Shown here: one piece after another, positions 45,770 through 56,275 of the stretch | Position numbering within the stretch: the first letter of the stretch is position 1 | How the letters are laid out: every line of letters starts with the position of its first letter | Assembly (NCBI RefSeq): GCF_031884435.1 | Contig: NZ_CP134779.1 | Location: forward strand, 6,348,501-6,412,500 | Direction of reading: 5' to 3' | DNA from: Bosea sp. 685 | Lineage (GTDB): Bacteria; Pseudomonadota; Alphaproteobacteria; Rhizobiales; Beijerinckiaceae | DNA: 64,000 nucleotides | Position numbers and translations under genes: made by a program | Notes under the pieces: generated by a model | What the model saw: the letters and a program-made list of their open reading frames with translations, nothing else | What the model was told of the DNA's origin: nothing | Database searches by the model: none

Positions 45770-45927
45770 GCGATCCTTGGCCTTGTCGGGCGCGACCGGA
45801 AACGGCGCGCGCCCGCGCCGCGGACCGAAGTCTCCGCGCGCGGGCTTGCATATGCTCTATCGGGAGAGTGTGCCCGGCTCAAGGCCGAGCGCAGATCGAG
45901 CGCGCTTCAGGCGCTGGACCTGCCGCC

Positions 45928-45981
45928 GACCTCAGGCCTTCTTGCGACCTCAGGCCTTCTCGCGACCTTAGGCCTTCTTGG
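45928..45981 (-). repeat. 18-bp tandem triplication at the 3' end of acpXL
   Basis: Three 18-base units begin at 45928, 45946 and 45964, based on GACCTCAGGCCTTCTTGC on the plus strand. The unit at 45964-45981 includes the last codons and stop of acpXL; the other two copy this end, each with its own in-frame stop (TAA or TGA) after Lys-Ala codons. Confidence 0.75.
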
Positions 45982-46249
45982 CAGCCACGAGCTCGTCGAT
46001 GCGCTTGCACAGATTCTCGAGCACGAAATACTGCTCGGCCGGCGCCTTGCCCTCGTTGACTTCCTGGGTCCACTGCTCGAGCGGCAGCTTGATGCCGAAG
46101 GCCTTGTCGATCGCGAAGGCGATGTCGAGGAAGGCGAGCGAGTCGATGCCGAGGTCTTCGATGGCATGGCTCTGCGGCGTAATCTTTTCACGCGGAATGT
46201 CGCAGGTCTCGGAAATGATGCCGGCGACCGTCTCGAACGTGGCGGACAT
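45968..46249 (-). CDS. acpXL: Acyl carrier protein AcpXL
   Basis: 93-residue special acyl carrier protein that bears the very-long-chain fatty acid of lipid A. The phosphopantetheine serine is in [17 protein letters not shown] (Ser about 38). [15 protein letters not shown] and [20 protein letters not shown] are distinctive of AcpXL rather than AcpP. First gene of the cluster; fabZXL follows after about 200 bases. ATG 46249 is chosen; the longer frame is not supported. Confidence 0.95.
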   Translation of the reverse strand: MSATFETVAGIISETCDIPREKITPQSHAIEDLGIDSLAFLDIAFAIDKAFGIKLPLEQWTQEVNEGKAPAEQYFVLENLCKRIDELVAAKKA

Positions 46250-46390
46250 GCGGGTGCTCCCGTCTTGAATGATGATGGCGGACGACATCCGGGCGCGGGG
46301 ATCCCGCGCCTGCCCCAAGCCCCCCGCCGAGGATGACTGTGACGCCCCCTTACACCGAGGGCGGAAAGAGAACAACCTTGCGCGCCGAGA

Positions 46391-46491
46391 AGCGCGTCAT
46401 GGCCGGGCTTGACCCGGCCATCGCTTGCTGAGGAGCCTCTTGTGGAAAGAGGTTCTCGGGTCCGCGCATCGCGCGGCCCGAGAATGACGTG
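46391..46491. repeat. Dispersed palindromic repeat, family C copy 4
   Basis: Begins GCGCGTCATGGCCGGGCTTG and ends CCCGAGAATGACGTG, with inner hairpins GGCCGGG/CCCGGCC and TTCTCGGG/CCCGAGAA. It lies between the acnA stop and the acpXL promoter region and is probably also a transcript end for acnA. Confidence 0.75.
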
Positions 46492-46497
46492 CCGGGA

Positions 46498-49209
<2,712 letters not shown>

Positions 49210-49438
49210 GCGGGCTATCCTGATCAAGGGGTTGCGGTCGCGAGCCGGTGAGCCTTGCGGCTTTGCCGGATCGAAGGCCTAATGCGCATGACGCGCGCGC
49301 CGCCTCGGGAGTGCCCGAGCCCCGCGCCGGATCGGCGTGCGGCGTAGCCACGGGTTCTATAGAGCAATTCCAAGAAGCCCGCTACATGTACCGTATGAGC
49401 TCGGCGATGACTTTGACGCTTGGGAAGACGCTTTAACC

Positions 49439-50059
49439 TTGCCGCGATTTTCATTCCCCGCGCTGGCCCTGAACGCTGAGAATCTCGCCTGCCGGCGGGG
49501 CGGCCGCTTGATTTTCGAGGGCTTGAGCTTCCGGCTCGGTCATGGTGAGGCGATCGCGCTGACCGGGCGCAATGGCGCCGGCAAATCGAGCCTGATCGCG
49601 CTGCTGTGCGGCCGGCTGCGGCCCGACGCCGGGACCATGCGAATCGAGGGAGCTGAGGATGCGCCGCTGGCCGAGCTCAGCCATCTCGTCGGTCACCGCG
49701 ACGGGCTGAAGGTCACGCTGACGGCGCAGGAGAACCTCGTCTTCGCGCAAGCTCTGCTCGGTGAACCCGGCGCGACGCCGCAGGATGCGCTCTCGGCTGT
49801 CGGCCTGCCGCATGTCGCCGGCCTGCCGGTGGGCTATCTTTCGGCCGGGCAGCGCCGCCGTGTCGCCCTGGCGCGGCTTCTGGTGTCGCGGCGCCCGTTC
49901 TGGCTGCTCGACGAGCCGATGGCAGCGCTGGACGCTGCCGCGCAAGCGATGCTGGCCGGGCTGATGCGCGATCATCTCGCGCAGGGCGGTGCGATCCTGG
50001 CAGCGACGCATGGGCCGCTGGGCCTCGAAACCGCACGCGAATTGAGGATCGGGCCGTGA
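49439..50059 (+). CDS. ccmA: Cytochrome c biogenesis ATPase CcmA
   Basis: 206 residues from TTG 49439, the only reasonable start near the expected N-terminus. ABC ATPase of the heme-handling CcmABCD complex. Walker A is GRNGAGKSSL, signature LSAGQRRRVALARL, Walker B LLDEPMAALD and the switch histidine in ATHGPL. The 3' end overlaps ccmB (GTGA). Divergent from acnA. Confidence 0.92.
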   Translation: MPRFSFPALALNAENLACRRGGRLIFEGLSFRLGHGEAIALTGRNGAGKSSLIALLCGRLRPDAGTMRIEGAEDAPLAELSHLVGHRDGLKVTLTAQENLVFAQALLGEPGATPQDALSAVGLPHVAGLPVGYLSAGQRRRVALARLLVSRRPFWLLDEPMAALDAAAQAMLAGLMRDHLAQGGAILAATHGPLGLETARELRIGP

Positions 50060-50724
50060 GCCGCGCCTTCCTCGCCATCTTGAAGCGCGACCTCTTACTC
50101 GCCTCGCGCGCCGGCGGGGGTGGGGAGTTGGCGCTCGTCTTCTTCCTGACGCTGGTCGTGCTGGTGCCATTCGCGCTCGGGCCCGATCTCAACCTGCTGT
50201 CGCGGATCGGTCCGGCCATTCTCTGGCTGGGCGCGCTGCTTTCGACGCTGATCGGGCTCGACCGGCTGTTCCAGAGCGATGAGGAGGACGGCTCGCTCGA
50301 TCTGATCCGCGCCTCGGCGCTACCGCTCGAACTCGCAGTGCTGGCCAAGGGGCTGGCGCATTGGCTGACGACCGGTCTGCCATTGGCGCTGGCCGCACCG
50401 TTGCTCGGCCTCCTGGTCGCGCTCCCAGTGGAGGCGATGCTGCCGGTCGCGGCGACCTTGCTGGTCGGAACCCCGGCGCTGAGCTTCATCGGCGCCGCGG
50501 CGGCGGCATTGACGGCCGGCTTGCGGCGTGGCGGTCTGATCCTGCCCGTCCTGGTCGCACCGCTGACGATTCCGGTGCTGATCTTCGGCGTCTCGGCCGC
50601 CAACAGCGCGTTGGGCGGCACAATTCCGTTCCTGACGCCGTTCCTGATCCTGTGCGCCTTGTCGCTGGGCTCGCTCGTGATCGGTACGGTCGCGGCGGCC
50701 CTGGCGCTGCGCCAGGCGGATTAG
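50056..50724 (+). CDS. ccmB: Heme exporter protein CcmB
   Basis: 222-residue membrane subunit with six helices. Typical sequence: FLAILKRDLLLASRAGGGGE, then GLDRLFQSDEEDGSLDLI and RRGGLILPVLVAPLTIPVLI. GTG start overlapping ccmA. Its stop overlaps that of the convergent small gene at 50721. Confidence 0.94.
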   Translation: MSRAFLAILKRDLLLASRAGGGGELALVFFLTLVVLVPFALGPDLNLLSRIGPAILWLGALLSTLIGLDRLFQSDEEDGSLDLIRASALPLELAVLAKGLAHWLTTGLPLALAAPLLGLLVALPVEAMLPVAATLLVGTPALSFIGAAAAALTAGLRRGGLILPVLVAPLTIPVLIFGVSAANSALGGTIPFLTPFLILCALSLGSLVIGTVAAALALRQAD

Positions 50725-50969
50725 GACAAGGCCGACGGCCGCTCGACAAGGTGCGCCTCGCGATCGCCGAACTCCAGGGCGCAACCGCATTGCGCTGCAG
50801 CCCGCGCCACCATGTTCGCGATGTCTTCGAGCGCGACATTCTGATCTTCGTGCTTGCGGCGAATGCTCTCGGCCGTCGCAAAAACATCCAGAACCAGCGA
50901 CTGGCTGAGGCTGAACCTGACGGTTTCCTTGATGTCGTCTTGGATGCTGCTGGATAGCTGGATCAGCAT
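50721..50969 (-). CDS. Small hypothetical protein between ccmB and ccmC
   Basis: 82 residues, MLIQLSSSIQDDIKETVRFS to ERPSALS, with GGAGGG 10 bases before ATG. The sequence is largely helical, with the core RRKHEDQNVALEDIANMVAR; two adjacent cysteines appear in AAQCGCALEF. I do not recognise a family. It overlaps the ccmB stop and diverges from the RHH-like gene at 51268. No toxin or antitoxin match is claimed. Confidence 0.65.
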   Translation of the reverse strand: MLIQLSSSIQDDIKETVRFSLSQSLVLDVFATAESIRRKHEDQNVALEDIANMVARAAAQCGCALEFGDREAHLVERPSALS

Positions 50970-51267
50970 GGCTGGCCCTCCTGTTCAGGATCGAACATGG
51001 GGTCAGCGTCGGCTCGACACAACCTAAAAATCAAAAAAACTATTATATATTTCAATTAGTTAGCAATAAACGCCGATGGCGATACCAAAGTCATTGACGG
51101 TGCCGACGACAATGGCTGCAACGCGGCCGTCGGTCCTTCCTGAGCCAGAGCCGGCGCATTGGATGTCGGGGTCGACGGCTAAATTGCCGTTTTTTTAGCC
51201 GCTTGTTGATTTACCAGATAATGCCACTATTAATCCACTTACTCATTTAGCTCATGGGGGACGGGCG
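50970..51267. other. AT-rich intergenic segment inside the ccm locus
   Basis: 298 bases, notably richer in A and T than the surroundings, e.g. ACTATTATATATTTCAATTA near 51030. It holds a hairpin CGGCTAAA with TTTAGCCG around a T-run (about 51174-51202). Both divergent small genes take their promoters from here. No RNA gene recognised. Confidence 0.5.
51207..51234 (+). promoter_or_regulatory. Candidate sigma-70 promoter of the RHH-like gene
   Basis: TTGATT (51207-51212), 16-base spacer, TATTAA (51229-51234), in AT-rich DNA 34 bases upstream of the ATG at 51268. The hexamers match at four of six positions each. Candidate only. Confidence 0.4.
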
Positions 51268-51510
51268 ATGGCTGAGCTGGAACGTGCCGACAGGCTTCAG
51301 ATCATGCTGAATCAGGACGAACTGCGCGCGGTCGAGGACTTCCGCTTCGAGAAGCGGATGCCGAGCCGCGCCGCCGCGGTTCGCGAATTGCTGCGGCGCG
51401 GGCTGGAGTCGGAAGGCTTCAGTCTGGCTGCTGAAGGCGTCCGATCGCGCGACTTTGGCGTCGTCAGCAGTAATGGATCCGAGGCATCGTCCCAGCAAAA
51501 CGAGGACTAA
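51268..51510 (+). CDS. Small ribbon-helix-helix-like protein
   Basis: 80 residues. The first half, LQIMLNQDELRAVEDFRFEK and PSRAAAVRELLRRGLE, looks like an RHH (Arc/MetJ-type) DNA-binding fold; the tail is polar. GGGGGA precedes the ATG. No partner toxin adjoins it. It may regulate its own AT-rich promoter and the divergent gene; this is inference. Confidence 0.65.
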   Translation: MAELERADRLQIMLNQDELRAVEDFRFEKRMPSRAAAVRELLRRGLESEGFSLAAEGVRSRDFGVVSSNGSEASSQQNED

Positions 51511-51627
51511 CCCAATCACCACGACGCGATTTGCCGCGCGCGTCGTGGATTGTTGAGACGCGCCGTCATTGCTAGATCAGTTCAAGTTCCGGCTTCCGCC
51601 GGATGAGGACAAGCCGATCGCGATGAC

Positions 51628-52389
51628 ATGGCCAGCCTGATCGATTTCGCGAATCCGACGCGCTTCATGCGCCTGTCGGGCGCGCTGTTGCCGTGGATGA
51701 CCGGCGCGGCCACGCTGCTGCTCGCGCTCGGCTTCTATCTCGCCTGGTTCGTCGCTCCGGCCGATTACCAGCAGGGCGAGACCATCCGGATCATGTTCGT
51801 GCACGTCCCGGCCGCCTGGCTCGCGTTGATGTTCTACACGATGATGGCGGTCTCCGGTCTCGGCACATTGGTCTGGCGGCACCCCCTGGCGGATGTCGCC
51901 CAGAAGGCGGCGGCGCCGATCGGGGCGTGTTTCGCGCTGATCTGCCTGCTCACCGGCGCCTTCTGGGGCAAGCCGATGTGGGGCACCTATTGGGTCTGGG
52001 ATGCACGGTTGACCTCGGTGCTCGTGCTGTTCCTGATCTATCTCGGCATCATCGCGCTCTGGCGCGCGCTCGACGATTCCGCCCGGGCCGGGCGGGCGGT
52101 GGCGATCCTGACGCTGGTCGGTTTCGTCAATGTGCCGATCATCAAATTCTCGGTCGACTGGTGGAACACGCTGCATCAGCCGGCTTCGGTGTTTCGCGCG
52201 GGCGGACCGACGATCCACCCCTCCATGCTGTGGCCCCTGCTGATCCTGGCGCTGGGGTTCACCTTGCTGGGCCTGGGCCTGCATCTCGTGGCGATGCGGG
52301 CCGAGATTATGCGCCGGCGGGTGCGCACGCTGACGATCCTGGAAGCCGAGCGGCTCGACCGGCTGGCGGCACAGGCGGTGCCGGCATGA
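51628..52389 (+). CDS. ccmC: Heme exporter protein CcmC
   Basis: 253-residue membrane protein of the heme-handling family. The WWD signature is WGKPMWGTYWVWDARLTSVL, with flanking heme-ligand histidines in FVHVPAAW and WWNTLHQPAS. It loads heme on CcmE. The stop overlaps the ccmD start (ATGA). Confidence 0.95.
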   Translation: MASLIDFANPTRFMRLSGALLPWMTGAATLLLALGFYLAWFVAPADYQQGETIRIMFVHVPAAWLALMFYTMMAVSGLGTLVWRHPLADVAQKAAAPIGACFALICLLTGAFWGKPMWGTYWVWDARLTSVLVLFLIYLGIIALWRALDDSARAGRAVAILTLVGFVNVPIIKFSVDWWNTLHQPASVFRAGGPTIHPSMLWPLLILALGFTLLGLGLHLVAMRAEIMRRRVRTLTILEAERLDRLAAQAVPA

Positions 52390-52571
52390 GCGCTCTCATG
52401 AGCGGTCTGGGCCCGCATGCCGGCTTCATCCTCGCCTCCTATGGCGCGGTCATCCTGATCCTTGGCGGCTTGATCGCGGCGATTCTCTTCGATCACAGGG
52501 CGCAGAAGCGCGCGCTCGCGGCGCTGGAGCAGCGCGGCGCAGGCCGCCGCCCGAACAAGGCGTCGTCATGA
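52386..52571 (+). CDS. ccmD: Heme exporter protein CcmD
   Basis: 61-residue single-span protein, MSALMSGLGPHAGFILASYG then a hydrophobic helix (AVILILGGLIAAILF) and a basic cytoplasmic tail (DHRAQKRAL). This is the standard CcmD shape: one helix following HAGFI. Overlaps ccmC and ccmG by four bases each (ATGA). Confidence 0.93.
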   Translation: MSALMSGLGPHAGFILASYGAVILILGGLIAAILFDHRAQKRALAALEQRGAGRRPNKASS

Positions 52572-53167
52572 GCGAACTCGATATCGAAACGGCGCCACGC
52601 CGCCGCTCGCCACTGGTTTTCCTGATCCCGCTGATCCTGTTCGGCGCGCTGGCGCTGGTCTTCGCGGTCGGCCTGTTCTCGGGCGACGCCAGCAAGGTGC
52701 CCTCGGCCCTGATCGGAAAGCCTGCCCCGGCGATCACGCTGTCGCAGCTCGACGGGCTGCAGCGGGACGGGCAGCCCGTGCCGGCTTTCGCGATGGCGGA
52801 TCTGGCGAAGGGCCGCGCCACACTCGTCAACGTCTTCGCCAGCTGGTGCGCGCCCTGCCGGGTCGAGCACCCCTTCCTGGTGGCCATGGCCGAATCGCCG
52901 GCGGTGAAGGCCGGCAAGGTCGCGCTGGTGGGCATGAACTACAAGGACGAGGCGGAGAACGCCCGGCGCTTCCTGGGCGCGCTCGGCAATCCCTATTCGG
53001 CTGTCGGCGTCGACCGGAGCGGGCGCGCGGCGATCGAATGGGGCGTCTATGGCGTGCCCGAGACCTTCCTGATCGGCCCGGACGGGCGGATCCTGGAAAA
53101 GCATGTCGGGCCGCTCGATGCCCAAACCGCCGGGCGCCTGTTGACGCGGGCGGCGGCTGGGAAGTAG
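52568..53167 (+). CDS. ccmG: Thiol:disulfide interchange protein CcmG/DsbE
   Basis: 199-residue membrane-anchored thioredoxin that reduces apocytochrome c. N-terminal anchor PLVFLIPLILFGALALVFAV; active site ASWCAPCRVEHP (about residues 92-97); GVPETFLIGPDGRI carries the cis-proline region with the family Glu. Last gene of the ccmCDG set. Confidence 0.95.
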   Translation: MSELDIETAPRRRSPLVFLIPLILFGALALVFAVGLFSGDASKVPSALIGKPAPAITLSQLDGLQRDGQPVPAFAMADLAKGRATLVNVFASWCAPCRVEHPFLVAMAESPAVKAGKVALVGMNYKDEAENARRFLGALGNPYSAVGVDRSGRAAIEWGVYGVPETFLIGPDGRILEKHVGPLDAQTAGRLLTRAAAGK

Positions 53168-53173
53168 CGCTGC

Positions 53174-53458
53174 TCAGGCCGGAACGAGGGTCAATCTGAG
53201 GCCGAGGACCTTTGTCGCGGCGGCAAGCGTCTGCAAACGCGGATTCCCGCCCGCGCGGAACGTCTTGTAGATCGTCTCGCGGCTGATGCCGGCTTCCTCG
53301 GCGAATTTGGTGACTCCGCGCGCGCGCGCGATGTCGCCGAGCGCGATCGCGATGAAGCTCGGGTCATCTTCGGCGAGAGCGGCTTCGAGATAGGCAGTCT
53401 GTTCGCTTTGCGTCTTCAGGTGGTCCTGAATGTCGAAACGAGTGGTTTCAAGCGCCAT
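53174..53458 (-). CDS. HigA-type antitoxin
   Basis: 94 residues. The helix-turn-helix region is VTKFAEEAGISRETIYKTFR, followed by GGNPRLQTLAAATKVLGLRL. This is the 'addiction module antidote' family that partners Gp49/HigB-like toxins. ATG 53458 is one base after the toxin stop, with GGGAGGTG as ribosome-binding site. Order toxin-antitoxin is that of higBA. Confidence 0.9.
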   Translation of the reverse strand: MALETTRFDIQDHLKTQSEQTAYLEAALAEDDPSFIAIALGDIARARGVTKFAEEAGISRETIYKTFRAGGNPRLQTLAAATKVLGLRLTLVPA

Positions 53459-53459
53459 G

Positions 53460-53753
53460 TCACACCTCCCTCGCCAAGCGTTGGGCCTCTGCGATATCGG
53501 CCTGCTGGGACCGCTTGTCGCCTCCACAGAGCAGGATCACGATGTCGGGTCCGCGTTGGACGAAATAGACGCGATATCCGGGGCCGTGGTCGATCCTGAG
53601 TTCGCGCACGCCTTCGCCGACGGCTTTCAAATCGCCGAAATTGCCATGCTCTACCCGGCGGAGCCGGGCAACGATCCGCAAGCGCGCGGAGATGTCCCGC
53701 AAGCCATTGATCCATTGTGTGAAAGCGTGCGTCTGGCGAAGCTCGAACACCAT
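53460..53753 (-). CDS. HigB/Gp49-like RelE-superfamily toxin
   Basis: 97 residues: FTQWINGLRDISARLRIVAR, then VEHGNFGDLKAVGEGVRELR, then GYRVYFVQRGPDIVILLCGG with DKRSQQADI. This is the standard toxin of the addiction-module killer group, probably an mRNA endoribonuclease. Reading frame intact. Divides the ccm genes from purQ. Confidence 0.92.
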   Translation of the reverse strand: MVFELRQTHAFTQWINGLRDISARLRIVARLRRVEHGNFGDLKAVGEGVRELRIDHGPGYRVYFVQRGPDIVILLCGGDKRSQQADIAEAQRLAREV

Positions 53754-53784
53754 GCTAGCCTAAGCCCGGCGCCCGCGATCTGTC

Positions 53785-53801
53785 AACTATGATACACAGT
53801 T
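53785..53801 (-). promoter_or_regulatory. Candidate operator of the HigBA-like module
   Basis: AACTATGATACACAGTT is a near-palindrome (7-base arms with one mismatch, 3-base centre), 32 bases upstream of the toxin start on the minus strand. TATCAT within it could be a -10. Inference from position. Confidence 0.4.
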
Positions 53802-53823
53802 CAGGGGCTTTGCCTGCCTGCGT

Positions 53824-54519
53824 TCAGGCGGCGCGCTTGCCGCTCATCAGGCTTGCGAACATGCCGCGCCCGTCGATGCCGCCGGTCAGCGAATCGATCA
53901 GGTTCTCGGGATGCGGCATCAGGCCGAGCACGTTGAGTTTGGGCGAATAGATGCCGGCGATATTGTTCTGCGAGCCGTTCGGATTGGCGGCGGCGGTAAT
54001 CCGGCCCTGCGCATCGGCATAGCGGAAGGCGACGAGGCCTTCGCCTTCGAGTCGCGCCAGGGTCTCCGTGTCGGCAATGTAGTTGCCCTCGCCATGGGCG
54101 ATGCAGACATCGATGACCTGACCCTTGGCATAGGCGTTGGCGTAGGGCGTATCGGTGCGTTCGACCGTCAGATGCTGGCGCCTGCAGACGAATTTGAGGT
54201 CGGCGTTGCGCATCAGGATGCCCGGCAGGAGCCCGGCCTCGCAGACGATCTGGAAGCCGTTGCAGATGCCCAGCACATAGCCGCCGCGCTCGGCATGGGC
54301 GCGGGTCGCGTCCATGATGTTGGCGCGCCCGGCGATTGCGCCCGTCCGCAGATAGTCGCCATAGGAGAAGCCGCCGGGCAGCACCACGAGATCGGTGCCT
54401 GCCGGCAGGGCCGTATCGGCGTGCCAGACATGGGCGACCGTCGCGCCGGCCTGCTTCAGCGCCTTGGCGACGTCGCCATCGCGATTGGAGCCTGGAAAGG
54501 TGATGACGGCGGCTTTCAC
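53824..54519 (-). CDS. purQ: Phosphoribosylformylglycinamidine synthase, glutaminase subunit PurQ
   Basis: 231-residue class I amidotransferase that supplies ammonia to PurL in purine synthesis. The nucleophile Cys is in VLGICNGFQIVCEAGLLPG, and His/Glu in MPHPENLIDSL. The GTG start (54519) overlaps the upstream GNAT stop. PurL is not in the window. Confidence 0.96.
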   Translation of the reverse strand: MKAAVITFPGSNRDGDVAKALKQAGATVAHVWHADTALPAGTDLVVLPGGFSYGDYLRTGAIAGRANIMDATRAHAERGGYVLGICNGFQIVCEAGLLPGILMRNADLKFVCRRQHLTVERTDTPYANAYAKGQVIDVCIAHGEGNYIADTETLARLEGEGLVAFRYADAQGRITAAANPNGSQNNIAGIYSPKLNVLGLMPHPENLIDSLTGGIDGRGMFASLMSGKRAA

Positions 54520-55049
54520 GGGGTCTCACTCCTCGGCTTGCGATCGCGGTAGCGCGCAGCATCGATCGACATGATCGTCATGACGGCAGGGGCGCCATTG
54601 CGTTGCACCTCGCTCAGCCCGTCCTCTCTCATGCCGAGCTTGGTGTAAAGGGCTATGCCGCGCGCATTATGCGGCCAAACGCGCAACCAGGCCTTCGCGG
54701 CGCCCAATTTGTCGAAGATCAGCGCCAGCGCATGGTCGAGCAGGGCGCGGCCATGGCCGCGTCCCTGGCTCAGGACCGCGATCCGGCGCACCAAGACGGC
54801 GCTGGCGGCGGGCGCGTTCTCCTGCAAGATCACGAAGCCTATGACGGCGCGGTCGGAATCGAGCGCAACGATATAGCGATGGCTCGGCTCAACCAGCGCC
54901 GCGAGATGCTCTTCGCGGCTCCAGCGCCCGACGGTGTCGTCGTAGCCGGGCTGGCGTTCGCAAGCCATGATCGCATCGACGTCGTCACGGGTCGCGGGGC
55001 GAAGCGCGATGGTCGCGACCGCTGCCGGCTGGGGCGCGATTCTCGTCAT
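54516..55049 (-). CDS. GNAT-family N-acetyltransferase coupled to purQ
   Basis: 177 residues from ATG 55049 (an ATG seven codons upstream is also possible). GNAT marks: LRPATRDDVDAIMACERQPG, VRRIAVLSQGRGHGRALLDH with the acetyl-CoA loop, and ARGIALYTKLGMREDG. Substrate unknown. Its stop overlaps purQ by four bases, so it is inserted into the usual purS-purQ order. Confidence 0.88.
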   Translation of the reverse strand: MTRIAPQPAAVATIALRPATRDDVDAIMACERQPGYDDTVGRWSREEHLAALVEPSHRYIVALDSDRAVIGFVILQENAPAASAVLVRRIAVLSQGRGHGRALLDHALALIFDKLGAAKAWLRVWPHNARGIALYTKLGMREDGLSEVQRNGAPAVMTIMSIDAARYRDRKPRSETP

Positions 55050-55119
55050 GGCGGCTAGATCACGTCGCATTCGGACGATGCCGTCCGAGTACGAAAAACA
55101 TGATCGATTCCAGGAGTTG

Positions 55120-55170
55120 AGAGCATTGCCCTTGCGAAAAACCGGGGCCCACTTTTTCGCGCAATGCTCT
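55120..55170. repeat. Family B-related 51-bp hairpin
   Basis: AGAGCATTGC to GCAATGCTCT, around CGAAAAACCGGGGCCCACTT. Same architecture as 38450-38500 with different arm ends. Lies between purS and the GNAT gene. Confidence 0.8.
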
Positions 55171-55188
55171 GGCTCGCGAGACTGCCGG

Positions 55189-55431
55189 TCAGGCGCCGAT
55201 CTCGACGCGGTAGTTCTCGATCACGGTGTTCGCGAGCAATTTCTCGCAAGCGATCTTTAGCGCGGCTTCGGCAGCAATGGCATCCTGGCCGGCGAGCTCG
55301 ATGTCGAAGACCTTGCCCTGGCGGACTGAATCGACGCCGGCGATGCCGAGCGATTTCAGCGCGCCCTCGATCGCCTTGCCCTGCGGATCGAGCACGCCGG
55401 TCTTGAGGGTGACGGTGACGCGGGCTTTCAT
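55189..55431 (-). CDS. purS: Phosphoribosylformylglycinamidine synthase subunit PurS
   Basis: 80-residue PurS, MKARVTVTLKTGVLDPQGKA then IEGALKSLGIAGVDSVRQGK. It bridges PurL and PurQ in the small-type FGAM synthase. Normal family length. Confidence 0.95.
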   Translation of the reverse strand: MKARVTVTLKTGVLDPQGKAIEGALKSLGIAGVDSVRQGKVFDIELAGQDAIAAEAALKIACEKLLANTVIENYRVEIGA

Positions 55432-55463
55432 GAGGTTCTCCGGGCGTTTGTTGCGCGTGGCCT

Positions 55464-55588
55464 AGAGCAGGATGCGAAAAAGTGGGAACCGGTTTTTCGC
55501 ATTGATCCTGCTCTGACCCTTAGATGAGAGACGGATTCAGGTTTCAGATGGGATCACTTCGTGAGCCCATCTGAAACCACCCGGCTCT
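55464..55588. repeat. Dispersed composite palindrome, family B copy (full length)
   Basis: 125 bases, AGAGCAGGATGCGAAAAAGT through GTTTCAGATGGGATCAC to ACCCGGCTCT, in the orientation opposite to the copies at 32224 and 33307. Between the lipoprotein stop and the purS start codon, i.e. in the purS leader. Confidence 0.9.
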
Positions 55589-55637
55589 AACGGCGAATCG
55601 ATGCCGGCTCAACCTCTCCTGCGCGGTTTCACGTGAA

Positions 55638-56258
55638 TCAGCGGTCGCGCCAGGCCGCGCGCGCTTGGTTGCGGGCGGCGTCGGGATCCTGGCTCACGCC
55701 CAGCGCCAGGTTCAGGCGGGAGCCGTCGCGGCCCGACAGGATCGCGGTGACGGCGCGCTTGCCGCTTGCGTCGCGGGTGCGGATCTCGACGAGCAGGCCC
55801 TGGGCTCCGTCCTCGCTGAAACGAGAGACGGTCGTCGTGCTCTTGGGAGCGGTCGGCTTTGCCGTCTTGGCCTTCTTGCTCGCTTCGTTGCTCGTCGGCT
55901 TCTTGCTCGTCGACTTGGCGAAATCGCGCGCGAGCCGGGCCGGGTCCGTCGCCAGTGTCTTCTCCATTGCGTCAGCCTCGCGGCCTTCCAGCGAGATCAG
56001 CGCGGCGAAACCCTGTCTGGTGCAGGTCGCGCGCGGGCAAAACGACATCGCCTTCGCCGAGAGCCCGTCATTCAGGACCCAGGATTCGATCGGCAAGGGT
56101 TGCCAGCCGCGCTCGGCCGGGAGTTCGGTGATGCCGAAGCCGTAATGGTTGCTGCAGCTGGCGAGCAGCAGCGCGCTCGCCAGCGTCACGGCGACATGAA
56201 AACGGGAGCGCGAAGGCTCCCGTTTCAGTCTTGTGATCTGTTCGCGATGAAGGCTCAC
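55638..56258 (-). CDS. Putative lipoprotein of unknown family
   Basis: 206 residues if begun at ATG 56258. Lipobox LLLASCSNHYG (Cys about 35) follows the helix VAVTLASALLLA. The mature part has two cysteines in SFCPRATCTRQGF, a Lys/Ser/Thr-rich linker (TSKKPTSNEASKKAKTAKPT), and a C-terminal domain ending NQARAAWRDR. I do not recognise the family. A terminator-like hairpin of purC lies within its first 20 codons, so the start is uncertain. Confidence 0.7.
   Translation of the reverse strand: MSLHREQITRLKREPSRSRFHVAVTLASALLLASCSNHYGFGITELPAERGWQPLPIESWVLNDGLSAKAMSFCPRATCTRQGFAALISLEGREADAMEKTLATDPARLARDFAKSTSKKPTSNEASKKAKTAKPTAPKSTTTVSRFSEDGAQGLLVEIRTRDASGKRAVTAILSGRDGSRLNLALGVSQDPDAARNQARAAWRDR
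56200..56225 (-). terminator. Terminator-like hairpin after purC, inside the lipoprotein 5' end
   Basis: AAACGGGAGC with its exact complement, loop of 6, followed by TTTTC on the minus strand (the stem's last T residues run on). It lies 51 bases after the purC stop and would end purC transcripts, but overlaps the first codons of the lipoprotein frame. Confidence 0.55.
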
Positions 56259-56275
56259 GGCACCAGGCGCGGCGA

